A stretch of DNA of 64,000 nt from Rhizobium sp. BK196 (GCF_014193255.1 NZ_JACHZB010000002.1:620001-684000); one strand, 5' to 3'. Positions 9,862 to 20,271 are shown, counted from the first letter of the stretch. Program-made: numbers and translations. Notes: a model not told the origin generated them from the sequence alone.

Positions 9862-10656
9862 ATGCCGAAGACAATGATTTCGAAACTGGCACTGTTGGCG
9901 GGCGCGAGCCTGCTGGCGGTGGCAAGCGTTGCCCATGCCGACGTGCTCGACAATATCAAGAAGGCCGGCAAGGTGCGCATCGCGGTCGCAATGGGCATTC
10001 CGGAATATTCCTTCGTTGATGAAAACCTGCAGCCGTCGGGTTCCGATATTGAAACGGCCAAGTTGATCGCCAAGGATCTTGGCGTCCAGCTCGAACTGGT
10101 GGAAATCACCAATGCCGCCCGCGTTCCCTCTGTCCAGACCGGCAAGGCCGACATGGTCGTCTCCTCGCTCGGCATCACCGAAGAGCGCAAAAAGGCGATC
10201 GATTATTCCGTTCCCTATGCGACGCTCGCGCTCGTCGTTGCTTCTCAGCCGAGCATCGAGATCAAGGGCTATGCCGATCTCGACGGCAAGCGCATCGGTG
10301 TGACCCGCGCCACGACCAATGATCAGGACATCACTGCCAACGCGAAGGGTGCCAATATCGTCCGCTTCGAGGATGACGCAACACTGATCACCTCGGTCGT
10401 GTCAGGGCAGGTTGATACCGTTTCCAGCCAGTCGGCCGTCATCAACGGCATCAACAAGAAGATGGCCGATCACCCGCTGCAGGTGAAATTCACGCAGAAG
10501 GAAACCAACCTCGGCATCGGCATTCCAAAGGGTGAAACCGGCCTCAAGACCTGGCTCGACCAGTGGGTGAAAACTAATTTCGACAACAAGGTGTTGCGCG
10601 ACATCTACCGTAAGTACCACAATGCCGAACTGCCCGACGATCTGACCTCGCGTTGA
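9862..10656 (+). CDS. Polar amino-acid-type ABC transporter substrate-binding protein
   Basis: A 264-residue family-3 periplasmic binding protein. Its signal peptide runs through LLAGASLLAVASVAHA, with cleavage at AHA-DV. Mature motifs are VRIAVAMGIPEYSFVDENLQ, GSDIETAKLIAKDLGV and ADMVVSSLGITEERKKAIDYS, all typical of the class. A purine-rich site (GGTAGAGGAGACTTGGAG) precedes the ATG. It is the last gene of the operon that begins with the GntR regulator, about 105 nt after the ATPase. The ligand cannot be read from the sequence. Confidence 0.92.
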   Translation: MPKTMISKLALLAGASLLAVASVAHADVLDNIKKAGKVRIAVAMGIPEYSFVDENLQPSGSDIETAKLIAKDLGVQLELVEITNAARVPSVQTGKADMVVSSLGITEERKKAIDYSVPYATLALVVASQPSIEIKGYADLDGKRIGVTRATTNDQDITANAKGANIVRFEDDATLITSVVSGQVDTVSSQSAVINGINKKMADHPLQVKFTQKETNLGIGIPKGETGLKTWLDQWVKTNFDNKVLRDIYRKYHNAELPDDLTSR

Positions 10657-10720
10657 TCAAGCGGGAAGGGCGGGGTTTGAGGGCTGGCCTTCAAGAATCC
10701 GTTAATCATTCCAATCTTGT

Positions 10721-10743
10721 CGCCGCGGCCTTGGGTCGCGGCG
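10721..10743 (+). terminator. GC-rich hairpin after the binding-protein gene
   Basis: CGCCGCG and CGCGGCG are 7-nt perfect complements separated by 9 nt, 64 nt after the stop codon. No long T run follows. It may end the kdu/transporter transcript. Confidence 0.45.
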
Positions 10744-10836
10744 TTCGATTCCGTGCGCCTGAATGTCTGGCCGGTCCTACGTTTTTCACCCATCGATATC
10801 CCTCGGCGTTTGTGTCTTCTATAAAACGTTGACGAT

Positions 10837-10846
10837 TTATCGATAA
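10837..10846. promoter_or_regulatory. Palindrome TTATCGATAA before the hydantoinase gene
   Basis: A perfect 10-bp palindrome in an AT-rich stretch about 40-48 nt before the gene. A TTGACG hexamer overlaps its left flank. The position suits an operator of the MarR-like regulator encoded downstream, but no binding data can be inferred. Confidence 0.3.
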
Positions 10847-10884
10847 TTTCTTAGTGATGTCGAAAACGAACGGTGGAGGCGATT

Positions 10885-13800
10885 TTGTCGGGCATTGCGG
10901 CTGGTAGCTGGGATTTCTGGATCGATCGTGGAGGCACCTTCACGGATATCGTCGGACGCGACCCGTCCGGTGCCCTGCACGCACGAAAGGTGCTGTCTGA
11001 AAATCCGGCAGCCTATCGTGATGCCGCTGTCCACGGGATCCGTCTGCATCTCGGTCTGAGAGCTGGTGAAGCTATCCCGGCCGGATTGATCGGCGAGGTG
11101 CGCATGGGCACCACCGTCGCGACCAATGCGCTTTTGGAGCGCAAGGGCGAACGGCTGGCGCTGGTGACGACGAAAGGTTTCCGGGATGCTCTGCGCATCG
11201 GCTACCAGGAACGCAAGAAGATTTTTGCGACCGAGATCATCAAGCCGGAAGCGCTTTATCAGGATGTGGTCGAGCTCGACGAACGCGTACTGGCTGACGG
11301 TACGGTCGAGCTTCATCTCGATGAAGCATCGACGGAAGTGGCGCTGCGCGATCTGCGCGCAAAGGGCTACCGCGCTGTCGCCATCGTTTTCATGCATGCC
11401 TATAAATACTCGGAGCATGAGGCGGCAGCGGCGCGCATTGCCCGCGCCATCGGTTTCGAGCAGGTTTCCGTCAGCCACGAGGTCTCGCCGCTGATCAAGC
11501 TGGTCGGCCGCGGCGATACGACCGTTGTCGATGCCTATCTTTCGCCGGTCCTCGGTCGCTATGTGGACCAGGTTTCGGATGAGCTCGATGTAGCGCGCAC
11601 CGGCGCGCGCGTCATGTTCATGATGTCCTCTGGCGGTCTGACGGCGGCCGACATGTTTCAGGGCAAGGACGCTATTCTGTCCGGCCCGGCCGGCGGTGTT
11701 GTTGGTCTTGCCAAGACCGGCGAGCAGGCCGGTTTCGGCCACGTGATCGGCTTCGACATGGGCGGCACCTCGACTGACGTCGCGCATTTCGACGGCGAAT
11801 ATGAGCGTGCTTTCGAAACGGAAGTGGCGGGCGTGCGCGTTCGTGCGCCGATGATGCTGATCCATACGGTGGCTGCCGGTGGGGGCTCCATCCTGCATTT
11901 CGAGAGCGGCCGTTTCCGTGTCGGGCCCGATTCCGCTGGGGCTTATCCAGGTCCTGCCTGCTATCGCAATGGCGGGCCGCTTGCGGTGACCGATGCCAAT
12001 GTGATGGCCGGCAAGCTGCTGCCGGATTTCTTCCCGGCGATCTTCGGCCCGAACCAGGATCAGCCGCTCCATGTCGAGACGGTGCGGCGGAAATTCGCCG
12101 AACTCGCGACTGAGATCGGTGACGGGCGCAGCCCGGAAGAGGTGGCTGACGGTTTCATCCGCATCGCCGTCGCCAATATGGTCGAGGCGATCAAGAAGAT
12201 TTCCGTCCAGCGCGGTTATGACGTGACGCGTTATGCGCTCAACTGCTTCGGCGGCGCCGGCGGCCAGCATGCCTGCCTGGTTGCCGATGCGCTCGGCATG
12301 AAGAGCATTCTCCTTCATCCGATGTCCGGCCTGCTGTCTGCCTATGGTATGGGCCTTGCCGATATTCGCTCCACCCGCCAAAAGGCGCTCGGCGTGCCGC
12401 TGAACACGGATGCGCCTGCTGCGATTGCTACGCTTGGTAGGGAGCTGCAGGGCGAGTGTCGGCCGGAGCTGGTGGCGCAGGGCGTCGAGACCGACAAGAT
12501 CAAGACGGTGCTGCGCGCTCATATTCGTTATGCCGGCACCGATACGCTGCTCGCCGTAGAGGCGCTGTTCCCGCAGGATGATGATCCGGCGCGCCTTCGC
12601 AGGGAATTCGAGGTGCTGCACAAGCGCCGCTTCGGCTTCGTCGCCGAAGACAAGCCGCTGGTCGTGGAAGCCGTCGAGGTCGAATGCATCGGCGGCGCGG
12701 CTGCCGAAATCCACATCGATCGCGGCGAAGTGGGTGAGGGCGAGGCTTCGCCCGTCCGGCGGACCCTGTTTCATTCGCAGGGCGAAAGCCATGATGCGGC
12801 GGTCGTGGTGCGCGATCGTATCCTTCCCGGCCAGACCGTGACGGGGCCGGCCATCATCATCGAGCCGAACCAGACTATCGTCGTGGAAGATGGCTGGCAG
12901 GCCAAGCTGACGACGCGAGATCACATCGTGCTGACCCGCATCAAGGCCCTGCCGGAGCGCACGGCGATCGGCACCAAGGCTGATCCTGTCATGCTGGAGA
13001 TCTTCAACAATCTCTTCATGTCGATTGCCGAGCAGATGGGCGTGACACTGCAGAACACGGCCTATTCCGTCAACATCAAGGAACGGCTCGATTTCTCCTG
13101 CGCTGTCTTCGATGCGGACGGCAATCTCGTCGCCAACGCGCCGCATATGCCTGTTCATCTCGGCTCCATGGACGCGTCTGTCGCGACTGCCATCCGCGAA
13201 AATCCGGTCATTCATCCGGGCGATGTCTTCCTGATCAATGCGCCGTATAATGGCGGCACGCATCTGCCTGACCTGACCGTCTGCACGCCCGTCTTCGACG
13301 ATGTGGGCACGCGCATCCGCTTCTGGGTGGCGAGCCGCGGTCACCATGCCGATATCGGCGGTATCTCGCCGGGCTCCATGTCGCCGCTTGCGACGCATAT
13401 CGAGGAGGAAGGCGTCTATATCGACAATTTCAAGCTACTCGATCGCGGCAAATTCCGTGAGGATGCCCTTGCCGATCTTTTGACTGGTGCGCGTTATCCG
13501 GTGCGCACGCTGGCGCAAAACGTCAACGACCTGAAGGCGCAGGTTGCCGCCAATGAAAAGGGCGTGGCGGAACTGAAGAAGATGATCGCGCTTTTCGGGG
13601 AGGATGTTGTCGATGCCTATATGGGCCATGTGCAGGACAATGCCGCCGAAAGTGTCCGCCGCGTACTCGACCGCCTGCCGGACGGCGAATTTTCCTATGA
13701 GATGGATCAAGGCTGCAAGATCGTCGTCAAGATTTCCATCGATCGGGAAAAACGCGAGGCGACGGTCGATTTTACTGGCACGTCAGCGCAGCGTCCCGAC

Positions 13801-14511
13801 AATTTCAATGCGCCGGCGCCGGTCACGCGCGCTGCCGTGCTCTATGTCTTCCGCGTGCTGGTCGAGGCGGATATTCCGATGAATGCCGGCTGCCTGCGGC
13901 CGATCCGCATCGTCATTCCCGACGGCACCATGCTGACGCCCGCCTATCCGGCAGCTGTCGTTGCCGGCAATGTCGAAGTCAGCCAGGCCGTTACCAATTG
14001 CCTGATCGGTGCTGTCGGCGCTATGGCCGCGGCCCAGGGCACGATGAACAACCTGACCTTCGGCAACGACAAGTACCAGTATTACGAAACCATCTGCTCC
14101 GGCGCGCCGGCAGGCCCGGGCTTCAACGGTGCGGATGCCGTGCACACGCATATGACCAATTCACGCCTCACCGATCCGGAAATCCTGGAGAGCCGTTTCC
14201 CCGTTGTGCTCGAGGATTTCCATATCCGGCCGAATTCCGGTGGCCGCGGTCAATGGCATGCCGGCAACGGCACGCAGCGGACGATCCGCACACTTGAGAA
14301 ACTGGAATTTGCCGTTCTCTCCGGCCATCGCCGCGTCGCACCCTTCGGGCTGAACGGCGGCGAAGATGGACAGACCGGCCGCAACTACGTTCGCCGAAAC
14401 GACGGTACGATCGATGAACTGATCGGTGCTGCCCACACGGTGTTGGAAGCTGGCGAAGCCTTTACGGTCGTGACGCCAACAGGTGGCGGGTACGGACCGA
14501 GAGATGCCTGA
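10885..14511 (+). CDS. Fused HyuA-HyuB hydantoinase / 5-oxoprolinase
   Basis: A protein of about 1,208 residues fusing both subunits of the ATP-dependent hydantoinase/oxoprolinase family, which opens cyclic amides such as 5-oxoproline or hydantoins. The HyuA half (about 1-690) has the ATP-binding motif [16 protein letters not shown] near residue 15, a second phosphate motif [16 protein letters not shown] near 290, and [20 protein letters not shown]. The HyuB half (about 695-1208) begins [20 protein letters not shown] and has [12 protein letters not shown] and [16 protein letters not shown] start at 10885 fits best, since GTGGAGG lies 5 nt upstream; a GTG start at 10873 would add four residues. 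Its neighbours are an amino-acid-type importer upstream and a regulator downstream. The exact substrate is open. Confidence 0.93.
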   Translation: MSGIAAGSWDFWIDRGGTFTDIVGRDPSGALHARKVLSENPAAYRDAAVHGIRLHLGLRAGEAIPAGLIGEVRMGTTVATNALLERKGERLALVTTKGFRDALRIGYQERKKIFATEIIKPEALYQDVVELDERVLADGTVELHLDEASTEVALRDLRAKGYRAVAIVFMHAYKYSEHEAAAARIARAIGFEQVSVSHEVSPLIKLVGRGDTTVVDAYLSPVLGRYVDQVSDELDVARTGARVMFMMSSGGLTAADMFQGKDAILSGPAGGVVGLAKTGEQAGFGHVIGFDMGGTSTDVAHFDGEYERAFETEVAGVRVRAPMMLIHTVAAGGGSILHFESGRFRVGPDSAGAYPGPACYRNGGPLAVTDANVMAGKLLPDFFPAIFGPNQDQPLHVETVRRKFAELATEIGDGRSPEEVADGFIRIAVANMVEAIKKISVQRGYDVTRYALNCFGGAGGQHACLVADALGMKSILLHPMSGLLSAYGMGLADIRSTRQKALGVPLNTDAPAAIATLGRELQGECRPELVAQGVETDKIKTVLRAHIRYAGTDTLLAVEALFPQDDDPARLRREFEVLHKRRFGFVAEDKPLVVEAVEVECIGGAAAEIHIDRGEVGEGEASPVRRTLFHSQGESHDAAVVVRDRILPGQTVTGPAIIIEPNQTIVVEDGWQAKLTTRDHIVLTRIKALPERTAIGTKADPVMLEIFNNLFMSIAEQMGVTLQNTAYSVNIKERLDFSCAVFDADGNLVANAPHMPVHLGSMDASVATAIRENPVIHPGDVFLINAPYNGGTHLPDLTVCTPVFDDVGTRIRFWVASRGHHADIGGISPGSMSPLATHIEEEGVYIDNFKLLDRGKFREDALADLLTGARYPVRTLAQNVNDLKAQVAANEKGVAELKKMIALFGEDVVDAYMGHVQDNAAESVRRVLDRLPDGEFSYEMDQGCKIVVKISIDREKREATVDFTGTSAQRPDNFNAPAPVTRAAVLYVFRVLVEADIPMNAGCLRPIRIVIPDGTMLTPAYPAAVVAGNVEVSQAVTNCLIGAVGAMAAAQGTMNNLTFGNDKYQYYETICSGAPAGPGFNGADAVHTHMTNSRLTDPEILESRFPVVLEDFHIRPNSGGRGQWHAGNGTQRTIRTLEKLEFAVLSGHRRVAPFGLNGGEDGQTGRNYVRRNDGTIDELIGAAHTVLEAGEAFTVVTPTGGGYGPRDA

Positions 14512-14520
14512 GCAATTGGG

Positions 14521-15066
14521 ATGAAAGTGCGTTCAATGGAAAAATCGAAAGATCAAAAGGCGCCCCGCGATCTGATCGTCTCGTCGGCTCATCTGGCGCT
14601 CGGCAACTCGCCGGCTCTTTCGGAGCTCGAATACGGATCGGTCCTCTTTTCTCACGCGTTTAATCGCTGGATGGTGCGCTGTATGGCTGCCGCCGGGGTG
14701 CCGAGCCTGTCGCCGGTCGAGATCCTCATCATTCACTCGGTTCGCCATCGCGACCGGCCGAAAACATTGTCCGACCTCTGCCTCGTGCTCGATATCGAAG
14801 ACACGCATGTCGCCAACTACGCGGTAAAAAAGCTTGATGCGGCCGGCCTTGTCAAAACCGGAAAATCCGGCAAGGAAAAAGTCATCCAGGTCACCGACAA
14901 AGGCCTGGAGGCGCTGACGCGTTATTCGGAAATCCGCGAGCGGCTTCTGGTCGAGGCGACGAAAGTGTCAGGACTATCGCAGGAGGATTTGTCCGGTATC
15001 GCCTCCCACCTGAGAGCGCTCTCGGGCTATTACGAGCAGGCGGCGAGATCAGCGGCGACCTTATGA
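14521..15066 (+). CDS. MarR-like winged-helix transcriptional regulator
   Basis: A 181-residue DNA-binding protein. The winged-helix core is about residues 60-145, with the recognition region around LCLVLDIEDTHVANYAVKKL and a wing near KTGKSGKEKVIQVTDKG. It resembles the predicted MarR-type group often annotated only as winged-helix DNA-binding protein. It starts 9 nt after the hydantoinase stop, so it is probably co-transcribed and regulates that gene. A second ATG at 14536 (MEKSKDQK) is an alternative start; neither has a strong ribosome-binding site. Confidence 0.82.
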   Translation: MKVRSMEKSKDQKAPRDLIVSSAHLALGNSPALSELEYGSVLFSHAFNRWMVRCMAAAGVPSLSPVEILIIHSVRHRDRPKTLSDLCLVLDIEDTHVANYAVKKLDAAGLVKTGKSGKEKVIQVTDKGLEALTRYSEIRERLLVEATKVSGLSQEDLSGIASHLRALSGYYEQAARSAATL

Positions 15067-15148
15067 TCGAAACCGCCGAAAGCAGAGACGCCGCCTTTCT
15101 CTCGGCTCTCTAACCGGCGTCCGTCGGTTCCGATCTCTCGTCAGAAGC

Positions 15149-15176
15149 GTACTCCGCCCTTTCAAGGGCGGAGTAC
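15149..15176. terminator. Perfect hairpin between convergent genes, bidirectional terminator
   Basis: GTACTCCGCCCTT and AAGGGCGGAGTAC are perfect 13-nt complements separated by TC, folding as a 12-bp stem with a 4-nt loop. It lies midway between the convergent regulator and peptide-transporter genes. There is no T tail on either strand. Confidence 0.7.
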
Positions 15177-15193
15177 GATAGCGAGATTCGGGC

Positions 15194-16708
15194 TCAGTTC
15201 TTGACCGTATCTTCCAGGAAGAAGCGGCCGAGCGGGTTCTGGTAGAAGTTGTCGATGTTCTTGCGCGCCACATTGATATAGGGGCTATAGTAGAGATCGA
15301 TCCAGTTGACGTCGTCCTTCGCCATCTTCTGCAAGTCGATATACATCTGCTCGCGCTTCTTGGGATCGAGTTCCAGGCGGGCCTTGGCGACCAGTTCCTT
15401 CACCGCTTCGTTCTTGTAGTTGGTCAGGTAGTTGTTGTTGGAATCGTGACCGAGCACGAAGGTCGTCTTCTGGTCCGGGTCGAGAATGTCGTTGGTCCAA
15501 TAGTTGACCGAGATGTCGTAATCGCCGGCAACCGTCATGTCCCATTCCTGGCTGGGGTCGACCTTTTGCAGGTTGGCGGTGATGCCGGCCTTGGCGAGCT
15601 GCTGCTGCACCAGTACGGCGGTCTGCTCGTCCACCTCGTCGCCGGCGCGGATCAGGTAGTTCAGCGTCAGGTTGGAAACGCCAGCATCGGCGAGCAGCTT
15701 CTTGGCCTTATCGGGATCATAAGGACGCTGTAGGTTGTCGGCGTAATAGTAGAGCGCGCCCTTCGGAATATAGGAATTGGCGATCGTGCCCTGGCCGAAG
15801 GTGACTGCTTCGACAATCGCCTTCTTGTCGATTGCGAGATCGAGCGCCTGACGGACTTCCTTCTTGCCGAGATCACCATGCGCATGGTTGATCAGCAGAT
15901 GATCTTCACGCGTCGACGGGTCGATCAGCACGTTCAGGCCGGCATCCTTCTTCAGCTCCTCGACGCGTGAGAAGGGCACGAAGATGGCGGCGTCGAGCTG
16001 GCCTGCCTGCACGTTCAGCATGCGTGTATTGTCGTCGGGCACCGAGATCCATTCGACGCCATCGAGCTTCACGCGGTCGGCCTGCCAGAAATTCGGGTTC
16101 TTCTTCAGGATGACGCGGTCGCCGCGACGCCATTCGTCGACGATGAAAGCACCCGATGCGATCGGCTTTTCGCCATAGGCTTCAGCACCCATGGATTCGA
16201 TGCCAGCCTTGGAAATGACGGAGGCATTGGGCAGTGCCAGCGTCGACAGGAAGGGCGCGGAAGGGTTCTTGAGCTTGATCGTCAGCGTATGCGGATCGGT
16301 AGCTACAGCCGTGTCGATGACCTTATAGGAATCGCTCCAGAGCGAGCCTGCGTCATCGCGGATACGCAGCAGGCTGAAGGCCGCGTCTTCCGCCGTCAGC
16401 GGCGAGCCGTCGGAGAATTTCGCATCACGGATCTTGAAGACATAGGTCAGTCCGTCGTCGGACGCCGTCCAGCTCTCGGCCAGGCCGGGCTCCAGCTTGG
16501 TGCCGGTCTTGTCGACGCGGATCAGCACGTCATAGACGTTGGAGAAGACCCAGTTGTCGATGTTCTGCGCCGTTTTGATCGGGTCGAATGTCGTCGAATC
16601 CTCGCGACGGCCGATGGTGAGCACACCGGCGGCTTCGGCATAGGATGCACTGAGCGTCAGGCCCGCAAGAAGCGCTGCAAGCCCGATTGATTTCCATCTG
16701 GTGATCAT
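15194..16708 (-). CDS. Oligopeptide-type ABC transporter substrate-binding protein
   Basis: A 504-residue family-5 periplasmic binding protein with a signal peptide (MITRWKSIGLAALLAGLTL, cleavage near SYAEA). Motifs include LEPGLAESWTASDDGLTYVF, KFSDGSPLTAEDAAFSLLR and QALDLAIDKKAIVEAVTFGQG, typical of DppA/DdpA proteins. It is the last gene of the leftward operon pip-permease-permease-ATPase-SBP. Next to a proline iminopeptidase and a LuxR solo, it may bring in Pro-containing peptides or a plant-derived amide. The ligand is unknown. Confidence 0.92.
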   Translation of the reverse strand: MITRWKSIGLAALLAGLTLSASYAEAAGVLTIGRREDSTTFDPIKTAQNIDNWVFSNVYDVLIRVDKTGTKLEPGLAESWTASDDGLTYVFKIRDAKFSDGSPLTAEDAAFSLLRIRDDAGSLWSDSYKVIDTAVATDPHTLTIKLKNPSAPFLSTLALPNASVISKAGIESMGAEAYGEKPIASGAFIVDEWRRGDRVILKKNPNFWQADRVKLDGVEWISVPDDNTRMLNVQAGQLDAAIFVPFSRVEELKKDAGLNVLIDPSTREDHLLINHAHGDLGKKEVRQALDLAIDKKAIVEAVTFGQGTIANSYIPKGALYYYADNLQRPYDPDKAKKLLADAGVSNLTLNYLIRAGDEVDEQTAVLVQQQLAKAGITANLQKVDPSQEWDMTVAGDYDISVNYWTNDILDPDQKTTFVLGHDSNNNYLTNYKNEAVKELVAKARLELDPKKREQMYIDLQKMAKDDVNWIDLYYSPYINVARKNIDNFYQNPLGRFFLEDTVKN

Positions 16709-16727
16709 GCGTTCGTTCCCTTCGTTG

Positions 16728-18437
16728 TTATGGCATGCGTTTGACGGGTAGTGCCGGCATCGATTGCAGCTCGTCTTCCAAGCTGGCGCTGCTCAGAAGC
16801 GGCTTGTCCGGATCGATATCGGGAATGGCGGCGATCAGCGCCGCGGTATAGGGATGTTTCGGCCGCGCAAAGACCTCTTCCGAGAGGCCTTCTTCGACGA
16901 TCTCTCCACGATACATGACGACCACGCGTTCGCAGAGATTGCGCACGATCGCCAGGTCATGGGCGATAAACATCAGCGTCAGGTTCATTCTTGCGGTTAG
17001 TTCGCGGAAAAGCGCGATGATCTGTGCCTGGATCGTGACGTCGAGGGCCGCAACACATTCGTCAGCAATGATGAGCTTCGGATCGACAGCGAGCGCCCGG
17101 GCAATCCCGGCGCGCTGGCACTGACCACCGCTCATGCTGCGGGGTTTGCGATTTGCAAACTCCCGCTCAAGCCCGACAAGATCGAGTAATTCGCCGATCC
17201 TCTCCGGAATGGCCGATGCCGGCACCTTGCCCTGCACCTTCAGCACCTCGGCAAGCATCTGCCCGATCGTGAGGCGCGGATTGAGTGCGTTATAAGGGTC
17301 CTGAAAGACCATGGCTGTCTCACGCCGCAGCTTTGCGAGTCCGGCGGCCCGCTGCTGAGCAAGATCGATCCCTCCGAAGGACACATGGCCTGAGGAGATC
17401 GGCGTCAGCCCCAGCACGGCGCGTGCGAGTGTGCTCTTGCCGCTGCCGGATTCGCCGACGATGCCGATGGTTTCGCCCGGCATGACCTGCAGGCTGACAC
17501 CGGAAACGGCGCTTACCGTCTTGGCACTGCTCTTGAACAGGCTGCCGCCAACCTTGAAACGCACATGCAGGTCGTCGATCTCAAGAAGCGGCTTGGTCGA
17601 TGCTGCCGAAGACGCGAGCAGCGGCTCCGGCATTGGCGCCTCGTCCGGCATGGAGGGATGGCTGTTGATCAGATTGATCGTGTAGGCGTCCTGCGGCCGG
17701 GAGAGGATCGTCCGTTTCGGCCCCTGTTCAAGCAGCTTGCCATTGCGCATGACGGCGATGCGGTCGCAGGTCTGGGCGACGATGCCGAGATCGTGGGTGA
17801 TGAGGATGATCGATAGGCCACGCTTTTCTCGGATCTCCAGCAAGAGTTTCAGGATCTGCGCCTGGATCGTCACGTCGAGCGCGGTCGTCGGCTCGTCGGC
17901 GATCAGGATCTTCGGGTTGCATGAGAGCGCCACGCCGATCATGGCGCGCTGGCGCATGCCGCCGGAAAACTCGTGCGGGTAGCTGTCATATTGGCGAACG
18001 GGATCGGGAAAGCCTACCTGCGTCAGGATCTCGATAGCCGCCGCCCGCGCTTCCTTGGCTCTAAGCCCCTGATGATAGCGGATGCCCTCGGAAATCTGGT
18101 CGCCGATGCGCATGACCGGATCGAGATGGCTCGTCGGGTTCTGGAAGATCATGCCGATCTCGCCGCCGCGCACTTCAAGCATCTCGGCATCGCTTGCCGT
18201 CGTCAGATCGCGCCCCTCGAGCAGGACGGTCCCGCCCTCGATCTTGATCAGAGAGGAGGGCAGCAGCCGGACGAGTGAGCGGCAGAGCAGGCTCTTGCCC
18301 GAGCCGCTTTCGCCGACGAGGCCGAGGATTTCGCCCTTGGCGAGATCAAGGGAAACATGGTCGATCAGCGTTCGCACGCCGCCATCGAGATGAACCTTGA
18401 CCGTCAAGTCGCGGACGGAAAGGACCGAAGCGCTCAT
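16728..18437 (-). CDS. Oligopeptide-type ABC transporter, fused double ATPase (DppD-DppF type)
   Basis: A 569-residue protein with two complete ABC domains. The first has Walker A GESGSGKS near 41, signature EFSGGMRQR and Walker B ILIADEPTTALD. The second has GESGSGKST near 338, SMSGGQCQR and LIIADECVAALD. A linker of about 30 residues rich in Pro, Ser and Ala (near 270-290) joins them. Each half ends with the Opp/Dpp-specific segment near PKHPYTAALI or PQDAYTINLI. One polypeptide thus replaces the usual DppD/DppF pair. In the second Walker B, Cys replaces the common Pro after Glu. It overlaps the permease gene upstream by 4 nt. Confidence 0.94.
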   Translation of the reverse strand: MSASVLSVRDLTVKVHLDGGVRTLIDHVSLDLAKGEILGLVGESGSGKSLLCRSLVRLLPSSLIKIEGGTVLLEGRDLTTASDAEMLEVRGGEIGMIFQNPTSHLDPVMRIGDQISEGIRYHQGLRAKEARAAAIEILTQVGFPDPVRQYDSYPHEFSGGMRQRAMIGVALSCNPKILIADEPTTALDVTIQAQILKLLLEIREKRGLSIILITHDLGIVAQTCDRIAVMRNGKLLEQGPKRTILSRPQDAYTINLINSHPSMPDEAPMPEPLLASSAASTKPLLEIDDLHVRFKVGGSLFKSSAKTVSAVSGVSLQVMPGETIGIVGESGSGKSTLARAVLGLTPISSGHVSFGGIDLAQQRAAGLAKLRRETAMVFQDPYNALNPRLTIGQMLAEVLKVQGKVPASAIPERIGELLDLVGLEREFANRKPRSMSGGQCQRAGIARALAVDPKLIIADECVAALDVTIQAQIIALFRELTARMNLTLMFIAHDLAIVRNLCERVVVMYRGEIVEEGLSEEVFARPKHPYTAALIAAIPDIDPDKPLLSSASLEDELQSMPALPVKRMP

Positions 18438-19285
18438 TCGTGAACTCCGAGAAGTTCGCCGAGCGCATCACCCAGCATGCTGAAACCGAAGGCGAGGCAG
18501 ACGATGGACAGGCCGGGGAAAAGCGTAATCCACCAGGCCGTGGTGATGAAGCTCTGGCCTTCGGCGACCATGACACCCCATTCGGCGAGCGGCGGCTGTA
18601 CGCCGAGGCCGAGATAGCTGACCGCTGCGCCGCTGAGCAGCACCAGCGTGGCATCCGACATGGAAAAGACGATGGAGCCTGCAATGGCATTCGGCAGAAG
18701 GTGGCGGAACATGATCCTGAAACGGCTGAAGCCGAGGCTGACGGCGGCAACTGCATAGTCGCTGCTTTTCAGAACCAGCATCTGGGCGCGGATGAGGCGC
18801 GCATAGGAAACCCAGCCGACCAGCGCCATGGCGATATAGAAGCTGCTGAGGCCCGGCCCGAGAATGGCGATGATCGACAGCATCAGCACGAGAAACGGAA
18901 AGGCGAGGATGATATCGACGAGGCGCATGAAAACCGCATCGACGATGCCGCCGAAGAAGCCGGCGATGGTGCCGACTGTCGTGCCAATCAGGAACGGGAA
19001 GATCACACCGATGACGGCAATCTGCAGATCGATGCGGGCGCCCCAGATAACGCGAGACAGGATGTCACGGCCGAAATTATCCGTGCCGAAGAGATGGGTA
19101 AGTGACGGCGCCTGCAGCCGCACGTCGGCATTCTGCAGGATCGGATCGTAGGGAGAGACTAAGGGGGCGGCAATTGCCAGAAGCAGAAAGAACAACAGTA
19201 TGCCGGCGCCAAGGACGAGTGTCAGCCGGCGGCCGATGAAACGGCGCCAGGCGGCTGCGGAGGGGGCAAGGGCCTCGACGCTCAC
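18434..19285 (-). CDS. Oligopeptide-type ABC transporter permease (DppC family)
   Basis: A 283-residue permease. A single hydrophobic segment follows a short cytoplasmic N-terminus, and PYDPILQNADVRLQAPS-HLFGTDNFGRDILSR, typical of DppC/OppC, comes next. Five further hydrophobic segments follow. It overlaps both neighbours by 4 nt, showing translational coupling. It forms the channel with the DppB-type partner. Confidence 0.93.
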   Translation of the reverse strand: MSVEALAPSAAAWRRFIGRRLTLVLGAGILLFFLLLAIAAPLVSPYDPILQNADVRLQAPSLTHLFGTDNFGRDILSRVIWGARIDLQIAVIGVIFPFLIGTTVGTIAGFFGGIVDAVFMRLVDIILAFPFLVLMLSIIAILGPGLSSFYIAMALVGWVSYARLIRAQMLVLKSSDYAVAAVSLGFSRFRIMFRHLLPNAIAGSIVFSMSDATLVLLSGAAVSYLGLGVQPPLAEWGVMVAEGQSFITTAWWITLFPGLSIVCLAFGFSMLGDALGELLGVHE

Positions 19286-20220
19286 AGCTTCACCCTCGGG
19301 TCGACGGCGACGGTGACGATATCGGCAATGAAATTGACGAGCACGGTGGCGCAGGCGAATGTCATGGCGACGCCCTGGACCACCATGTAATCGCGCGAGA
19401 AGATGGCGCGCACCAGCAACTGGCCCATGCCGGGTAGGGCAAAAACGCTTTCCACGACGACAGTGCCGCCGATTAGCCAGCCAATGTTGACGGCCAGAAG
19501 ATTGATTGTCGGTACCAGCGAATTCGGCAGGACGTGCCGCCAGAAGACGATACTCTCGGGCATGCCGCGAGCGCGCGCGGCTGTCGCTACATCCGATTTC
19601 AGGGATTCGATCATCGCGGAGCGCAGACTGCGGGTCAGCACCGTCGAGAGTGACAATGCAACGGTCAGCGCCGGCAAGATGAGATGGGAGAGCTTGTCGC
19701 CCAGTGTCGTGCCGTAGCCGGAGACGGGCAGGACGCCGAGTTCGACGCTGAAAAGAATAATCAGCATCAGGCCGAGCCAGAAAGGCGGAAAGCCGATCCC
19801 GAATGTGGAGATGACGCGTACTGCGTGATCAGGCGCCCGGCCAGCGTTGCGAGCGGCAATCGCCGACATCGGCACGGCGATCAGGATCGACAGGATGACG
19901 CTTGTCAGTACCAGCGCGATCGTCGGCTCGATGCGCGTGGCGATCAGCGGAAATACGTCGATCTTGTAGAGGATCGACTTGCCCATTTCGCCATTCGCGA
20001 GGTTCTTGAGAAAGTAAAAGTATTGCAGCCACATCGGCTGATCGAGGCCGTACTGGGCGCGGATATTGGCAAGAGCCGTCGGTGTCGCGCGCGTGCCAAG
20101 AATATTGCGGGCGGGATCGCCGGGGATCAATCGCACCAGAATGAAGGTGATGATGCTGATACCGAAGATGACGGGCAGAAACTGGATCGGCCGGATCAGT
20201 ATGAATTTATAGCGATGCAT
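19282..20220 (-). CDS. Oligopeptide-type ABC transporter permease (DppB family)
   Basis: A 312-residue permease with six predicted hydrophobic segments. FILVRLIPGDPARNILGTRA and the stretch ALNI-like AQYGLDQPMWLQYFYFL are typical of DppB. The ATPase-contact loop is near ATAARARGMPESIVFWRHVL. It starts about 50 nt after the proline iminopeptidase stop, in the same operon, and overlaps the next permease by 4 nt. Confidence 0.93.
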   Translation of the reverse strand: MHRYKFILIRPIQFLPVIFGISIITFILVRLIPGDPARNILGTRATPTALANIRAQYGLDQPMWLQYFYFLKNLANGEMGKSILYKIDVFPLIATRIEPTIALVLTSVILSILIAVPMSAIAARNAGRAPDHAVRVISTFGIGFPPFWLGLMLIILFSVELGVLPVSGYGTTLGDKLSHLILPALTVALSLSTVLTRSLRSAMIESLKSDVATAARARGMPESIVFWRHVLPNSLVPTINLLAVNIGWLIGGTVVVESVFALPGMGQLLVRAIFSRDYMVVQGVAMTFACATVLVNFIADIVTVAVDPRVKL

Positions 20221-20271
20221 GGCGGCGCTCGCCCCCTTGTCTCCGGCGGGTTCCGATCACCTGATCCTGCA

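Noticed and set aside
10837..13398. Open frame of 853 codons on the minus strand
   Set aside because: It is antisense to the hydantoinase gene, whose domains are unmistakable. The translated protein is His/Arg/Asp-rich with no family motif, a usual artefact of GC-rich codon bias.
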